Below are positions 1 through 9,986 of a stretch of DNA of 64,000 nucleotides, one piece after another (position 1 is the stretch's first letter; the number at the start of each line of letters is the position of its first letter). This stretch comes from Endocalyx cinctus (taxonomy: Eukaryota > Ascomycota > Sordariomycetes > Amphisphaeriales > Apiosporaceae), in the NCBI GenBank assembly GCA_001600455.1, contig BCKC01000006.1, positions 496,001 to 560,000 of the forward strand. Direction: 5' to 3'. Made by a program: the position numbers and the translations under genes. The notes under the pieces were generated by a model. That model saw nothing but the letters and a program-made list of their open reading frames with translations. It was not told the DNA's origin and did no database searches.

Positions 1-54
1 CACAGACGGATAAAGCCATTTGATTAATTACGCCTCTTAACTAATGAAATGGAG

Positions 55-958
55 CATGCTCCTTCACGCGAACATCGACCGACTGGCTGCCCTGTGGACG
101 GCAATTCACTATAACGCCACGGCCTATCAAGAAGACCCTTATGCGAGCTCGGGCCTGTACGCGCAAGCCAAAGGAGACGTGATCACGGCCGACAGTCCGC
201 TCAAGCCCTTTTATAAGGAAGGCGGATCTTCTTTCCACACGGGCGTTACCGTCGCGTCGGTCGAAACTTTCGGCTACACGTACCCTGAAATCAAGGACTA
301 TTATCAGTTTCCCGAAGAGACGTCCAGCAAGAAAGTCATCGAGGCGGTCAACAAACTTTATGGAAATACTCTACACGACGCATCTGGTATCACGCAATTA
401 GCTACCCTAAAGAATAGCGACGAGTGGGATGCGAATGGAAACCGCGATTGGCTCGTCACGATACAGGTTGAGAGGGCGGAGCTTCAGTTACCTTGTAGCA
501 TCGATATCTACGTTCAGGATGAGCTCGCCGGCCGGACGGTACTCCTCGGGATGCCGGAGGAGGGCTTAACGCACGATGAAGTCTCCATCACGCGCGCCAT
601 CGTCACCACCAAGGCTCTGAATGTTACCGAAGGCATGAGTACGGATGGGATAGAGGATATTCTGGAAGAGAAGCTCCGAGTCGAGATTAGTCAGGTAAAC
701 TATCATTCCTTTCCCCCCTAAGTTATCCCTTGCCTCTCTCTTATCGCCACAAAACTAATATATTTCCCTCATCTATTATAGGGCGTCGACGGATCCATCA
801 AAACCGATCTCAAGTCTATACCTAGCCTGAAACTCGACGTCGAAAGCCGAGACGTCATGCATTCCGGCGATGACTCCGAGTTCCCTCAGTACAGCACCCG
901 GACTCCATTTAAGAAGCTCTTCGCGCATTTCAAAGGCTCTGGTGCTTTAAGAAGCTAA
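55..958 (+). CDS. Tyrosinase (polyphenol oxidase), 3' part only
   Basis: C-terminal part of a type-3 copper tyrosinase, which oxidises phenols to quinones for melanin and related pigments. Exons are 55-694 and 782-958; the 87-bp intron at 695-781 (GTAAAC...TATAG) joins in frame and the stop is at 956-958. The first exon opens with LLHANIDRLAALW, the end of the CuB copper site, including one copper-ligand His. About 200 residues follow that resemble the fungal Tyrosinase_C domain (the FGYTYPEI motif and a beta-sandwich like stretch near DWLVTIQV). The ATG at 44 is probably not a real start: TAA lies in frame at 38-40, and positions 1-54 look like the end of an intron (CTTAAC branch site, AG at 53-54). 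The CuA site, most of CuB and any signal peptide lie left of the window. The family call is firm; secreted or intracellular cannot be judged. Confidence 0.85.
695..781 (+). other. Intron in tyrosinase gene
   Basis: GTAAAC donor and TATAG acceptor. Without splicing, the frame ends nine codons into the intron. Splicing adds 58 residues rich in Lys, Ser and Phe before the stop at 956-958. Confidence 0.75.
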
Positions 959-1428
959 CCATTTGAGAGTATTCGGAAGCAGGATGAGCTAATGGAAAAT
1001 GAGTGATATCAGTGCAAATAGAAGGACTTCTTTCTCTTCCTTAATGAGCTCCCCCCTTCCCCCTTTTTTAATCTACACTTTGGTCCGTGGTTTGGTTGGT
1101 TATTATTTTTTCTTGGTATTACAGGGTACATTTCCTAGAAGGCGAAAAAGCATAGAACAGGAAATAGATAAATAGATAGTTACAACATCATATACGGACT
1201 TGGAAATAGAAAGAAAGATTTGGTTATGTTCCTAAAATTAAATTTTATTTATTTATTTTTATTCATTAATTTCTCGTGAGATTTACCGGCCTGTGACGTC
1301 TTTCCTTCACCCGAAATTGATGAAAGTGAAATGAGTAGAGATAGCGAGTCTTGCGTCGATTGATTTATTAATCGCTCAATCCAGAGGTTCCAGTACCAAA
1401 ANAAAANAAAANAAAAAAAAAAAAAAAA
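959..1428. other. Convergent intergenic region with poly-A/N tract
   Basis: The tyrosinase gene (+) and the 76-codon gene (-) converge here, so this should hold two 3' UTRs. No coding frame is supported. Positions 1398-1428 are an A run broken by N at 1402, 1407 and 1412, ending right beside the stop of the next gene. The Ns mark unresolved assembly bases. Confidence 0.6.
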
Positions 1429-1659
1429 CTAGGCACCTCCCTCCCTCTTAGCATATTCCTCCTCCATCCTCTCCTCGTAGAGGCGGTCGGCCTCTAGCTC
1501 CGCCTCGGTCTTTTCTCTCGTGATCCCCGCACCGGTATCGACGCCGGCGCCTGTCGCGTCAGTGGTAGTGGTAGTTGAGCTCTGTTGCTCTGATTGTTGC
1601 TGCTGCTGCTCGTCGGCAGAGGTTGTGGACTTGTCGTCTTTGGATGAGAGAAAAGGCAT
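1429..1659 (-). CDS. Small low-complexity acidic protein, function unknown
   Basis: Single-exon 76-residue frame. The N-terminus is MPFLSSKDDKS, then a Gln-rich stretch (five Gln in a row), a Ser/Thr run, a Gly/Ala segment, and a highly charged predicted helix ending EERMEEEYAKREGGA. The charged tail is the part most likely to be under selection; I think I have seen similar tails in other ascomycete hypothetical proteins but cannot confirm it. There is no signal peptide, membrane segment or known domain. The stop (TAG) abuts a poly-A/N tract. It could be a chance frame, but the ordered composition and the ATG after an AT-rich leader favour a real small gene. Confidence 0.5.
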   Translation of the reverse strand: MPFLSSKDDKSTTSADEQQQQQSEQQSSTTTTTDATGAGVDTGAGITREKTEAELEADRLYEERMEEEYAKREGGA

Positions 1660-2190
1660 TTTGTTGTTTGAATGATTGAGAAATTTATGATGATGAGTTT
1701 ACTTTAGATGTTTGACTAGCGTTTACAGAGATTTTCAGCGAATGAATAAGCAGCACTGTGGATGTATAATTTTCTGATGTAGAAATAAATCGACGGGGTA
1801 AAGTCTTTGGGAGAAGAAACGGAGTCAAAGTGAAAGTGTTTCTTGAAGGGGAAAAAATTTGATTGAAGTTGAATAAATAACTCTTAAAGTGGCGAACAAT
1901 TACGTACTTGTAGTGTACTGCCACCGCCAGCCGATGATATCCAGTCATTTAAGTTCGGTCTTACAGCTGGCCTCACGTCGTGAGTTGTGATTTGTTTTAT
2001 AGGGGAGAAAAGATGAATGGTTTATGGTGAAAGTAATAAATTATTATTTTTTTCATTGATAGTAGTAGCACTTTTTTTTTTTATCTTCTCGTCTCCTTTT
2101 TGTTTTTGTTTTTAAACTTCAACATTAGCCAATCTTCATTCATTAGGACGAATGAACAGCCGGGCTATTGTAATTAACAGAACCAACCCC
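1660..2190. other. Intergenic region
   Basis: Lies upstream of the 76-codon gene and downstream of the GH79 gene, both on the minus strand. It is AT-rich with T-rich runs near 2072-2083. The minus frame at 1685-1948 has no recognisable features and is probably untranslated leader or chance. Confidence 0.5.
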
Positions 2191-4035
2191 TTAAAGTAGT
2201 AAAACAGTAATAACGACACTCAAAACAAGACCAATCCAAGAACCTATCCTCATAGAATCAGCGCCAGAATCAGGCACTACATCATCGCCCGTCGCGTTAC
2301 ACCTCTCCAACAAGATCGCCTCCGCCCTCCTCATCTGGACCTCCAGAATCCCATCCTCCCCCACCGCGATGCTCCCGCTATCCTCCTCCCCTCCCTCATC
2401 CGAGACGATCATATCGCCCGTATCCGGATCGAAAGTAACGCCCGAGACGGCGACTTCGCTCTTGGCGTTCGTACCCGGACCCGTCAACCTAGCCGTGACG
2501 CACCACGAGGACGAGGGTTCCACGGCCGATACCCTCAAGGTGCGCGTCGGCCTCTGGCCCTCGCTCGCCGTCCCTTCGTCGTCGTTGTCCGCTCCGGACA
2601 GGGTCGACGGGTTCGAGAGGCCTTCGGTGCCGTTCCAGACGCCCATATCGAGGAAAACCAATTTCTTCAACGACCTTTCATCTTCATCGTCGTCGTCATC
2701 GTAAACGGCGAAACCGCTGAAATCGCTAGAATTAGCGCCGGGTAAAGCCGCGATTTCGTAATCATCGTCGTCGTCGTCATCGGAGGAAGAAGAGGAGGAG
2801 GACGCGACGACCTTGGCGACGAAGTAATGCGCGTACCAGTTCGCGCGTATACCCCCGACGAGCGTCTCGTTCTTCAGCTCGTAGCTGTCCTCGGGCGTGA
2901 AAGCGCTATACTCGCTGCGGGCGCCGAGGTGGAAGTACGTCTTGCGGATCCCCATCGACGCGCCCAGGAGGACGTAATCGACGGTCCAGAGGGCGGCCCC
3001 GAAGGTATCGCTGATGCCGCTCTTGCCGCTGCACGAAACGGAATTCGTCTCACCCATGATCAAGTGGCTGCCGGCCGACTCGGCCGCGGCGACTTGCGGC
3101 GCGAACTGCGATATGTTCTGCCATAGTACCGCGTGATCCGATAGCAGGTCCAGGCGCATCCGGTGCCAGCGAGCGGAATCGCACGAGGATTGCGGGTATA
3201 GATGTACCGCGTAAGACCCGATCCTACCTCGATCATCCGGCTTCTCCACTAGTGTCAAGTTCTCGATGCTGAAATCGTCGATCTCGTCTTGTTGGTCCGG
3301 GACCCAAGGTGGATCGGCGAAAACGCCTGCTTGAAATTGGATTACATCGTCGTCGTCATCATCGTCCTCATCGGCGGCAGCGGTGCGGTACCAATCCGAC
3401 TCCATAATCTGATCCGTCAAATTCCGAAACTGCTCTATATACGTCTCGACGCCCCAGCTCGCGTCGCGCCACCCTTTATTAATGAAATGGTCGATCTCGT
3501 TCCCGAGCTCGAACATGACCAGGCCCTTGCCGCCCCCGAGCGCGTCGTACGCGGCCTCGGCCTGCGCCACGGCGTTCGCCCAGCCGGAATCGTTGACCGC
3601 GAGGTTGAGCGTGTAGATCAGCTCGGTCCCGGCCGGGAAGTAATCCGACCAGGTATCGAACCATTTCGGCGTGATGTTGAACTGCTCGGCGTCGGGGAGC
3701 TCCGGGACGACGATGGACGAGACTTCCTCGCTACTGTTACTCTCGAGAGAAGAGTGCAGGTACGTCTGATCGGCCGTGTTACCGCCGATGCGCAGCGGCG
3801 CTGGCTTGCCCGTCGTGTTCGCGATGATCCCTAGCAACTTGGCGGCTTTCGGCGTGCGCAGGTACGAGTCCAGCCATATGGGCTCGATCGAGTACCCAAA
3901 GACGTCGGGCCCGAGAGGGCGCGTCGCGAGATCGGTCGGGATGTCTAGCTCGGTGGTTACGTCTTGCGCCGTAGTTCTCTTAGCCGCTAGGACGAACGTA
4001 AGCGCCACTACGAGGGATTGGCGTATAGAAGCCAT
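2191..4035 (-). CDS. Secreted GH79 family glycoside hydrolase (beta-glucuronidase-like), likely GPI-anchored
   Basis: 614 residues, one exon. Residues 1-23 are a signal peptide ending in TTAQ. The catalytic (beta/alpha)8 domain carries GH79 landmarks: RIGGNTAD near 82-89, FELGNE with the predicted acid/base Glu180, and MGETNS with the predicted nucleophile Glu329. A beta-rich C-terminal domain follows (Glyco_hydro_79C type), and the protein ends in a Ser/Gly/Ala stretch plus a hydrophobic tail, as in GPI-anchor signals. The family removes glucuronic acid or methyl-glucuronic acid from glycans and arabinogalactan proteins; the exact substrate here is not determinable. Three acidic homopolymers interrupt it: about residues 223-230, 412-425 (seven Ser then seven Asp) and 446-452, encoded by GAY/TCN trinucleotide repeats. 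Many N-glycosylation sequons (NxS/T) fit secretion. Confidence 0.85.
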   Translation of the reverse strand: MASIRQSLVVALTFVLAAKRTTAQDVTTELDIPTDLATRPLGPDVFGYSIEPIWLDSYLRTPKAAKLLGIIANTTGKPAPLRIGGNTADQTYLHSSLESNSSEEVSSIVVPELPDAEQFNITPKWFDTWSDYFPAGTELIYTLNLAVNDSGWANAVAQAEAAYDALGGGKGLVMFELGNEIDHFINKGWRDASWGVETYIEQFRNLTDQIMESDWYRTAAADEDDDDDDDVIQFQAGVFADPPWVPDQQDEIDDFSIENLTLVEKPDDRGRIGSYAVHLYPQSSCDSARWHRMRLDLLSDHAVLWQNISQFAPQVAAAESAGSHLIMGETNSVSCSGKSGISDTFGAALWTVDYVLLGASMGIRKTYFHLGARSEYSAFTPEDSYELKNETLVGGIRANWYAHYFVAKVVASSSSSSSDDDDDDDYEIAALPGANSSDFSGFAVYDDDDDEDERSLKKLVFLDMGVWNGTEGLSNPSTLSGADNDDEGTASEGQRPTRTLRVSAVEPSSSWCVTARLTGPGTNAKSEVAVSGVTFDPDTGDMIVSDEGGEEDSGSIAVGEDGILEVQMRRAEAILLERCNATGDDVVPDSGADSMRIGSWIGLVLSVVITVLLL

Positions 4036-4816
4036 GATGAATAAGACTTATGACGGCAATAAATATACATGGAAGAAAAGGGCAGTAAAAAAGGAAAGAG
4101 GGTAAAGTCTTTTGTCTTGGAAAGAAGAAAAGAACCGATCGAACTTTGCGAGTAATGCAAGTTGGATCTGGGGAATCTTATCAATCTTATAAAGCAGCGA
4201 AGAAACACGGGGAAGCGTGAGCTACGATGTAAGGGTATGATGCGCCCTCGCCTCGGCAACGTATATTATTCGACCGCATTTTCTTTTTTTTTCACCCCCG
4301 GTCAAAATCACCATAGGGAAAAGGGTCCGTGTTATTACAAAGACGAACCGGGGGAAAATATAACGGGAAAACAGGCTAGAAAATGCTGTCCAAGACTTTC
4401 CCAGCCATCCTCCAACATGGGATAATAAGCGAAAATGTGGGGGAGCACAGTTGGAGATCCGGGAGAAATATAACCGATCGTGGATCCACGCTCTCACGAT
4501 GACGGTATGCCCAGGCTTTAACCCATACGCTGTTACCTAACTAAGTATGTAGATACTTATGGCCGTATAAAAAGGAAAACTTCTTACTCGCCGGTAAGTC
4601 GAAAAAAAAAAAAAAAAAAAAAAAAACTTTAGTTGGTTTAGGCCAAATGGTTGCTCTGCCAAGCCAATGTACCCAGTATGTCAACAACAGGATCGTATGT
4701 TACAAACAATTATTTATTTAACGCTATTGCATTGGGATAATTCCCTGGGGGCTATCCCCCTTATTGCTCTCTAATTCACTTTCCATCTCTTCTTTTTTCT
4801 TCCCCTCTCCCTCTCC
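4036..4816. other. Intergenic region, promoter side of GH79 and 3' side of GST
   Basis: No supported gene. Several short frames overlap at 4008-4497 on both strands but share no family features. A 25-base A run occupies 4602-4626. The stretch 4740-4816 is pyrimidine-rich and probably belongs to the 3' UTR of the GST gene. Confidence 0.5.
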
Positions 4817-5731
4817 TTAAGGAGACGCGTATTTGTATCCATACTTATCCTTGCACTCCTGCACGAACGCCTTCAGCTCCTCCGCCTCCTTCTTCTTCTC
4901 GGGGTCCGCCTCGATCGCCTTCTTCGCGTTCGCGTTCGTCATCGGCGACTCGAACGGGACGGCGAACCCCTTCTGGACGGCCGGCCTCTCGAGGCAGCGG
5001 TCGAGCCACTTGGCGACGTTGGGGAACTGGGCCTCGACGTCGAGGCCGACCAGGCCCGAGACGTTGACCCAGCCGAGCAGGCTCACGTCGGCGATGCTGA
5101 ACTTTCCCTTGCCGGGGCCGACGACGAAATCCCGGTCCGACAGGCGCTTGTCGAGGATGCCGTACAGCCGCTCCGACTCGCCCACGTACCGCTGGATTCC
5201 GTAGGGAATCTTCTCCTTGGCGAACCGCACGAAGACGCCGGCCTGCCCTTGCATCGGACCGAGGCCGCCGTGCTGCCACGACATCCACTGCTCGGCTACG
5301 CTGTAGTCGTCGCTCTCGACGGGGAAGCTGAACTTGTGCTCCGGGTCGTAGTGGCGCGTCAGGTACGTGAGGATGGATAATCCCTCGAACACGGCGAAGT
5401 CGTTTCGGTTGTGGTCCACGATAGCCGGAATACGGCCGTTCGGGTTAATCGCCGTGAACCACGGCTCCTTCTGGACGTTCTTGGAGATATCTATCGACTG
5501 CCATGTGTAATCTAGACCGTATGCCTCCTTGAGTTCCTCGAGTAGAACACTAATTTTGTAGCCATTGGGCGTGCCTAGTAAAATATTAGTACGGTGCACG
5601 GAAGGCAAGTAAAACAGTTTTAAATTCTTATGTTAAACTGTTCGGCGTATTCTTTTTTGTTATTAATGTCACATACCGAATGTAAGTAGCTCAATGCCAC
5701 TCTTGGCGACTAGTCCGGTTGGTCCTGACAT
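4817..5731 (-). CDS. Ure2-type glutathione S-transferase
   Basis: Exon 1 is 5731-5677 (extends to 6004 if the long start is used) and exon 2 is 5574-4817. The 102-bp intron (GTATGT..CTAG, 5676-5575) splices inside the codon for the Gly of TFGTPNGYK. The short form is 270 residues. The thioredoxin-like N-domain shows TPNGYKISVLLEEL, NPNGRIPAIVDH and FEGLSILTYL, the pattern of fungal Ure2/GstA transferases. The all-alpha C-domain contains the GxFSIADVSLLGW-like substrate-site helix. These enzymes conjugate glutathione to electrophiles or reduce peroxides. The ATG at 5608 inside the intron is a false start. An upstream in-frame ATG at 6004 adds 91 residues rich in Arg, Ser and Thr (see separate entry). 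The last 40 residues are a charged Lys/Glu-rich tail. Confidence 0.88.
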
Positions 5732-6004
5732 GTCTTTAGTTTGTTGTGAAGGTGAGGTCTGTTGTGGTGGTGGGGATGGTGTTCTCGCAGTGGTAGAGTA
5801 TCGTGAAGTACTCCTGTTAGTAGGTGCTACCGTTTCAAGGCGTCTTGAGGAAGATAAGTAATAGTAAGTTGGTCTTGCAATGTATGAAAAAGAAGAATTC
5901 TGAATCAATGGACGAAGAGGGGTTAACCCTTTTATATTTCGAGCTATTAGAGGTCGTATAGTCATGGAGGAATACATTGCATCAGTTAAGTTTATGATTA
6001 GCAA
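5732..6004 (-). CDS. Possible N-terminal mitochondrial leader of the GST (alternative start)
   Basis: Open frame continuous with GST exon 1, adding 91 residues if translation begins at 6004 (further ATGs at 5974 and 5962). It has many Arg, Ser, Thr and Tyr residues and few acidic ones. It contains RPLIARNIKGL and SRYSTTAR, which resemble a presequence and a processing site, then a Pro/Gln/Ser linker up to the internal Met at 5731. I infer that one gene may give a mitochondrial long form and a cytosolic short form. The alternative is that this is simply 5' UTR that happens to be open. Confidence 0.45.
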
Positions 6005-6926
6005 GCACCTCTTACGTTAAGGTGGATTACAAAGAAGCCGGTGTGGGTGGGTAAATCCTTCCGAAATGTATGTGTGGTGACGTGAACACGAATCTGCTGC
6101 AAGAATAATAAGTAAATGTACTTTGGAATCAGTGAAACCTTTATTTGCAATTCTGTTTAGGCGAAGTGAAGAACCAATCCAACTAATCCGTTGCTTTGCT
6201 TAGGAATCAATAATTCATAGAATCCGGATTTAGTCCATTTATATCCATTACTATGGTACACTATGGTATACTATGGTGTACTATGGTTGGATACATATGG
6301 ATATTATCGCCATTTGGGTAAAGTGTGATTTCATAAGCATTTCGCTCTATTTGATCGAATATTCTTTCAAATACGAATATCGATATTGCTTAGTGTAGTA
6401 GGTATTTTCTTGGTAATTACATGTATACATGTATACTATTGAGTATACTATTGGATATACTATTTGGTAACATTGTCTACTCCCTTCATTTTCATACGTG
6501 CACAAGTACCAAGTTACGGATCAGGTACGTTCTGCAATGAGGGTATATAGAATCCAATTTTGTCATACATACGTACTTGGATAAGTACACACAACATTGA
6601 AAGCATACCATAAAAGACATAGCCAAATAGAAGAAGAATCCGTTTACGCGCCATTTTCATCATGTATCCTACAAACCCTTCCTCCCTTATTTGTTTGGCG
6701 AATATGGGCTCAACCTGTTAGAAGCCCGTGCAAACCACATTAAACTTTTCGTTACGACCAAAACCTTGACTTTCATTTCCCTTAACCTATCGTATTTTCA
6801 TCGCCCACTTTTTTTTGCCTTGAATCAGGCCATGTCCATCATCTACCACGCGTCGTTCGATGGCTCGTCGGCGTAATATCTAGATCACGTAAGGGGGTGC
6901 GTTCAATAAGTAAGAATATAGAAGTT
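6005..6926. other. Intergenic region with short tandem repeats
   Basis: Upstream of the GST gene and downstream of the SR-protein gene, both minus strand. It contains an imperfect 10-bp tandem repeat (ACTATGGTRY, about 6250-6290) and a CATGTATACATG palindrome near 6420-6435. No credible gene; the plus frame at 6691-6876 has no family features. Confidence 0.5.
6250..6290. repeat. Imperfect 10-bp tandem repeat
   Basis: Four near-copies of ACTATGGTRY in a row, followed 150 bp later by related TATACTATTGG-like units (about 6432-6470). Confidence 0.6.
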
Positions 6927-8767
6927 TTACCAGTAACCGCCACCACCGCCTCGACGATAATCATCGCGAGGGTAGCCACCACCTTCACGCGGACCATAAC
7001 CTCCATCACGGGGAGGGAAGTCTCGCGGGGGTCTATCATAGGGACGGCCATTAGTGTACGGGTCAGGAGGAGGTCCGTAGTCGCGCCGATAAGGTTCATC
7101 GTATCGTCCTCTAGGCGGAGGATAATCATCGACAGGTCCACGACGAGGAGGCGATCGATAACGACGGTCATCATAGTACTCGCGTCGTGGACTTCTGTCA
7201 CGATAATCATCCCGGTAGGCTCGCGGGCTATAACCACGAGGAGGTCCTCGTCGGTCGTAACCGTCGGCGGGCGGTCCATACGGTCGGCGTCCCATGGGAG
7301 AACGAGAACGGCCACCACGATCGCGGGGAGGGAAATCGGGTTGTGTCTGACCGTGAGTAGAAATAAAACGTTAGCGCGAATTAATTGACAAATAGGTGAT
7401 ACCCTTCAGGATGATGTACTCACGTCGGCTACACAGTTGACTCGTTGTCCCTTGAATTCACGGTTGTCAAGTTTCTCGACAGCAGTCTTGAGATCGGCGG
7501 CAGTCTCAAATTCGACGAAGCTATTGAGCGAGTTAGTCAGGCCAAAAAGAAAAGAAAAGAAAAAAAAAAGAAGTCAGAAATATCAGATCAATTATTATTA
7601 CGTACCCTCTTCCGTTGCCATCGCGGCCGGTTTCCGAATAGACGACGTCGAGACTTGACTGACGAGCAAAGTCTTTTAGGTCCTAAAGCCAGAATCCATG
7701 TAAGTGGGGAACCCAGGTGCGGTATAACATTGTGCTGATGCGGCCAAAAGTGTGTTTTCCAGAAGCAGTGAGCCAGTAAGTAAGTAGCAGTAGGGCAAAT
7801 TCGATAAAAAACCAATCCAGCCAGATGGTCACGTCCAACATGGGAAACCTCCCCGAGGTATCTTGGCTAGCTCCTCAACGCGTGCCGTCCGGTAGCGGTT
7901 GAAAAAGCTTTCAAAGGTCAAGATAAAAGGAAGAGTTCACATGTTGGAGAGGAGCGTCCTTGCTGGGATGGGCGAAACAATCAAGGGCGATAAAAAGTCC
8001 AGCTAAGTACCTAGGAAGGGGAAAGGAAGAATGGCACATTTGGAAACCAGAATCCAAGGCGATCAACGGAAAAACGGGAGTTCAACAGACCTGCCAGCTG
8101 GTATCATTGGGAAGTCCAGTGATCTGCATGCGATATGGAGTTCGACGGGGACGCGGGGCGGTGCGTTCGTGGCCCCCGAAGCCTTCACGGTGGCGGGAGC
8201 CTCTTGCGAATTGGACGGTGAGTCGCTCGCCCATAAACTCGGATCCATCTTATTGCCATTATTAGTAGCCAGGAAAACAACGGGTATATCAGGAGGAAGG
8301 ACGGTAGCCAGGAATGGTCCGAGACGTACGGAAAGCTATAAGTAGATCGATTAGGTTAGATATCTAATGCGCGAGTAGATGGAAATGATATTCATCTTCG
8401 AAAAGGGCAGGTAAAGAAACAAATAGAATTAAAAAGCTTACCTGGGACAACGTCGCGCGCATCCATAGGATCTTTGTATTCAATGAACCCGAAGCCGTTC
8501 ATCAACTTGATCTCGGTAATGTCGCCGGTACCATGGGTGGCGAAATGAGCTTCGACGTCTGCCTTAGTGACTATAAGAGGGTGAGAAAAGAATAATTAGA
8601 TACCAAATATCGCAAAGCTTTCGAGACACGAGGAAAGCTAGCTAGCTAGCCCTGTGATTGATATATAGCTAAAGGTATTCATCAATACGTATAATAAAAT
8701 TAAACTTACCGCCCTTAGGAAGATTTCCAAGGTACAGGCGGGTAGAGGAGACCTCGGTGGCAGCCAT
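6927..8767 (-). CDS. srp2: SR-family splicing factor, Srp2-like (two RRMs plus RGG/RS tail)
   Basis: Six exons on the minus strand: 8767-8710, 8570-8442, 8248-8091, 7682-7606, 7520-7424 and 7346-6927. They join in frame to 312 residues. RRM1 covers about residues 9-80 (RNP2 LYLGNL, RNP1 GFGFIEY). A basic linker follows, then RRM2 at about 104-174 with SWQDLKD at 113-119, the hallmark of the SR-protein pseudo-RRM, and RNP1-like GRGFVEF. The tail (175-312) is Arg/Gly/Tyr/Asp/Pro-rich with SPRR, RSPP and a Gly-rich end GGGGGYW. This matches fission yeast Srp2 and metazoan SRSF1-type proteins, which bind exonic enhancers, recruit U1/U2AF and accompany mRNA export. Introns are 139, 193, 408, 85 and 77 bp; the 408-bp third intron is unusually long for this window. 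The acceptor of exon 3 (AAG) is the least certain junction. Confidence 0.9.
7683..8090 (-). other. Long (408 bp) intron 3 of the SR-protein gene
   Basis: Starts GTCTGT and ends CTTTAG. It separates the codon for Gln115 from Asp116, inside SWQ|DLKD. SR-protein genes in many eukaryotes regulate themselves through alternative splicing of long introns; whether that happens here is inference from length and position only. Confidence 0.6.
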
Positions 8768-9986
8768 GATTAAAGATGGATGCAATCCGAAGGTTTCCAA
8801 TAACAAACTCGCGTGATGAGGCAAGTAGGTAGATAGGTAGGTCTAAAGGCGGTGGAGTTGTAAATAAATGTCAAGTATTTTGATACCTTCCTTAATTATT
8901 TAATTTCAAATAAATTGCGACAAGGCGCAAAGAAATACAAAATAAAAGGTAAGACACTGAATGGGTTATCCAGCTGATCGTTACCCAAGATCGCAAGTAA
9001 AAGAAAGAAGGAAAAAATTCAATAGAATGAGGGGAAGACGGCGACAATTGATGGAATAGAAAAGAGGACAAGTGATATATAATAGCATAAAAACTCTCCA
9101 AGGTTCGGACTGGTGTAGGCTGGGTTGGGCTGGGGTAATGTAAGCAGCTGTATGTGCTGATAATGGATAAGCTACTAGTAAGTATAGTGCTGTATTTGAA
9201 TACTTAGTACCAATATTAATACTTAGCTTATCCCCCGCTTTGTAACTCTAACATTTAGCGCCAACCCTCGCTATAAAGTCTGGAACATCAGCTATTTCTG
9301 CCTTATCGCTGAAGGACTTAAGTGCTTAATTAAGTACCTACCGTATGTCCTGTACATGAAACTACAACTTCAGCTCAGCTTCACAAGCTGTGGATCATAC
9401 ATATTCCATCCATATACCTAGGTAATCTCGGTGGATTCGCTCAATTCTACCTTGTCGAGATAGTATGTCAGCTTGTCTTCTTGTTTATCGTGAGAAGCTA
9501 TCTAACCTAACACTTTCTTATCAAAACACCCGTAACTTTCAAGGATATCAATAATCAATTATTTCATACCTTCATCATGCCTCGGCGTAGCCATTAAATA
9601 AAAATAAATAAACATGCAAAAATTAAAAACAAAAATAATTATCTTCTCAACCTTGTGTACCCATATGAAATCGGAATCCCATTTCGGTAACGCCACCCAT
9701 GCAAGTGAGAACTTGTTTGACACCCATCTACTATCTACTATGTACCTAGATAGCTGAGTAGGTATACTACTAAGATACCTACATGTACAGCTTAAGTACT
9801 TGGTATTTTCATACAATGCTAAGATACTTGGAAAAAAAAAAGACGACCATCTAGAAATGAACGAGAGGTCAATGCTCTAGAAAGAGAATGTCGATCAACT
9901 CATCGATGATCGTGAATGCTAGATGGGCACTAAAGTCTAGGTTAGAACGTTTTTCAAATACGTAAAAACTCGTGGGGAAACCGTGC
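8768..9986. other. Intergenic region, SR-gene promoter and sorting-nexin 3' side
   Basis: No supported gene. It contains copies of a TAAGTACCTA/TAGGTACTTA-like motif (about 9330-9342, 9415-9425, 9737-9745, 9760-9800). Small frames at 8892-9101 and 9559-9816 look like chance. Confidence 0.5.

Noticed and set aside
44..54. ATG at 44 as the start of the tyrosinase gene
   Set aside because: TAA is in frame at 38-40, the family needs about 300 more N-terminal residues, and the sequence to 54 looks like an intron end.
1398..1428. Regularly spaced N bases as a biological pattern
   Set aside because: Ns at five-base spacing in an A run are unresolved base calls.
6839..7388. Long frames on both strands over the SR-protein last exon
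   Set aside because: They are shadows of the Arg/Gly/Asp-rich tail; only the minus frame ending at 6927 connects to the RRM exons.
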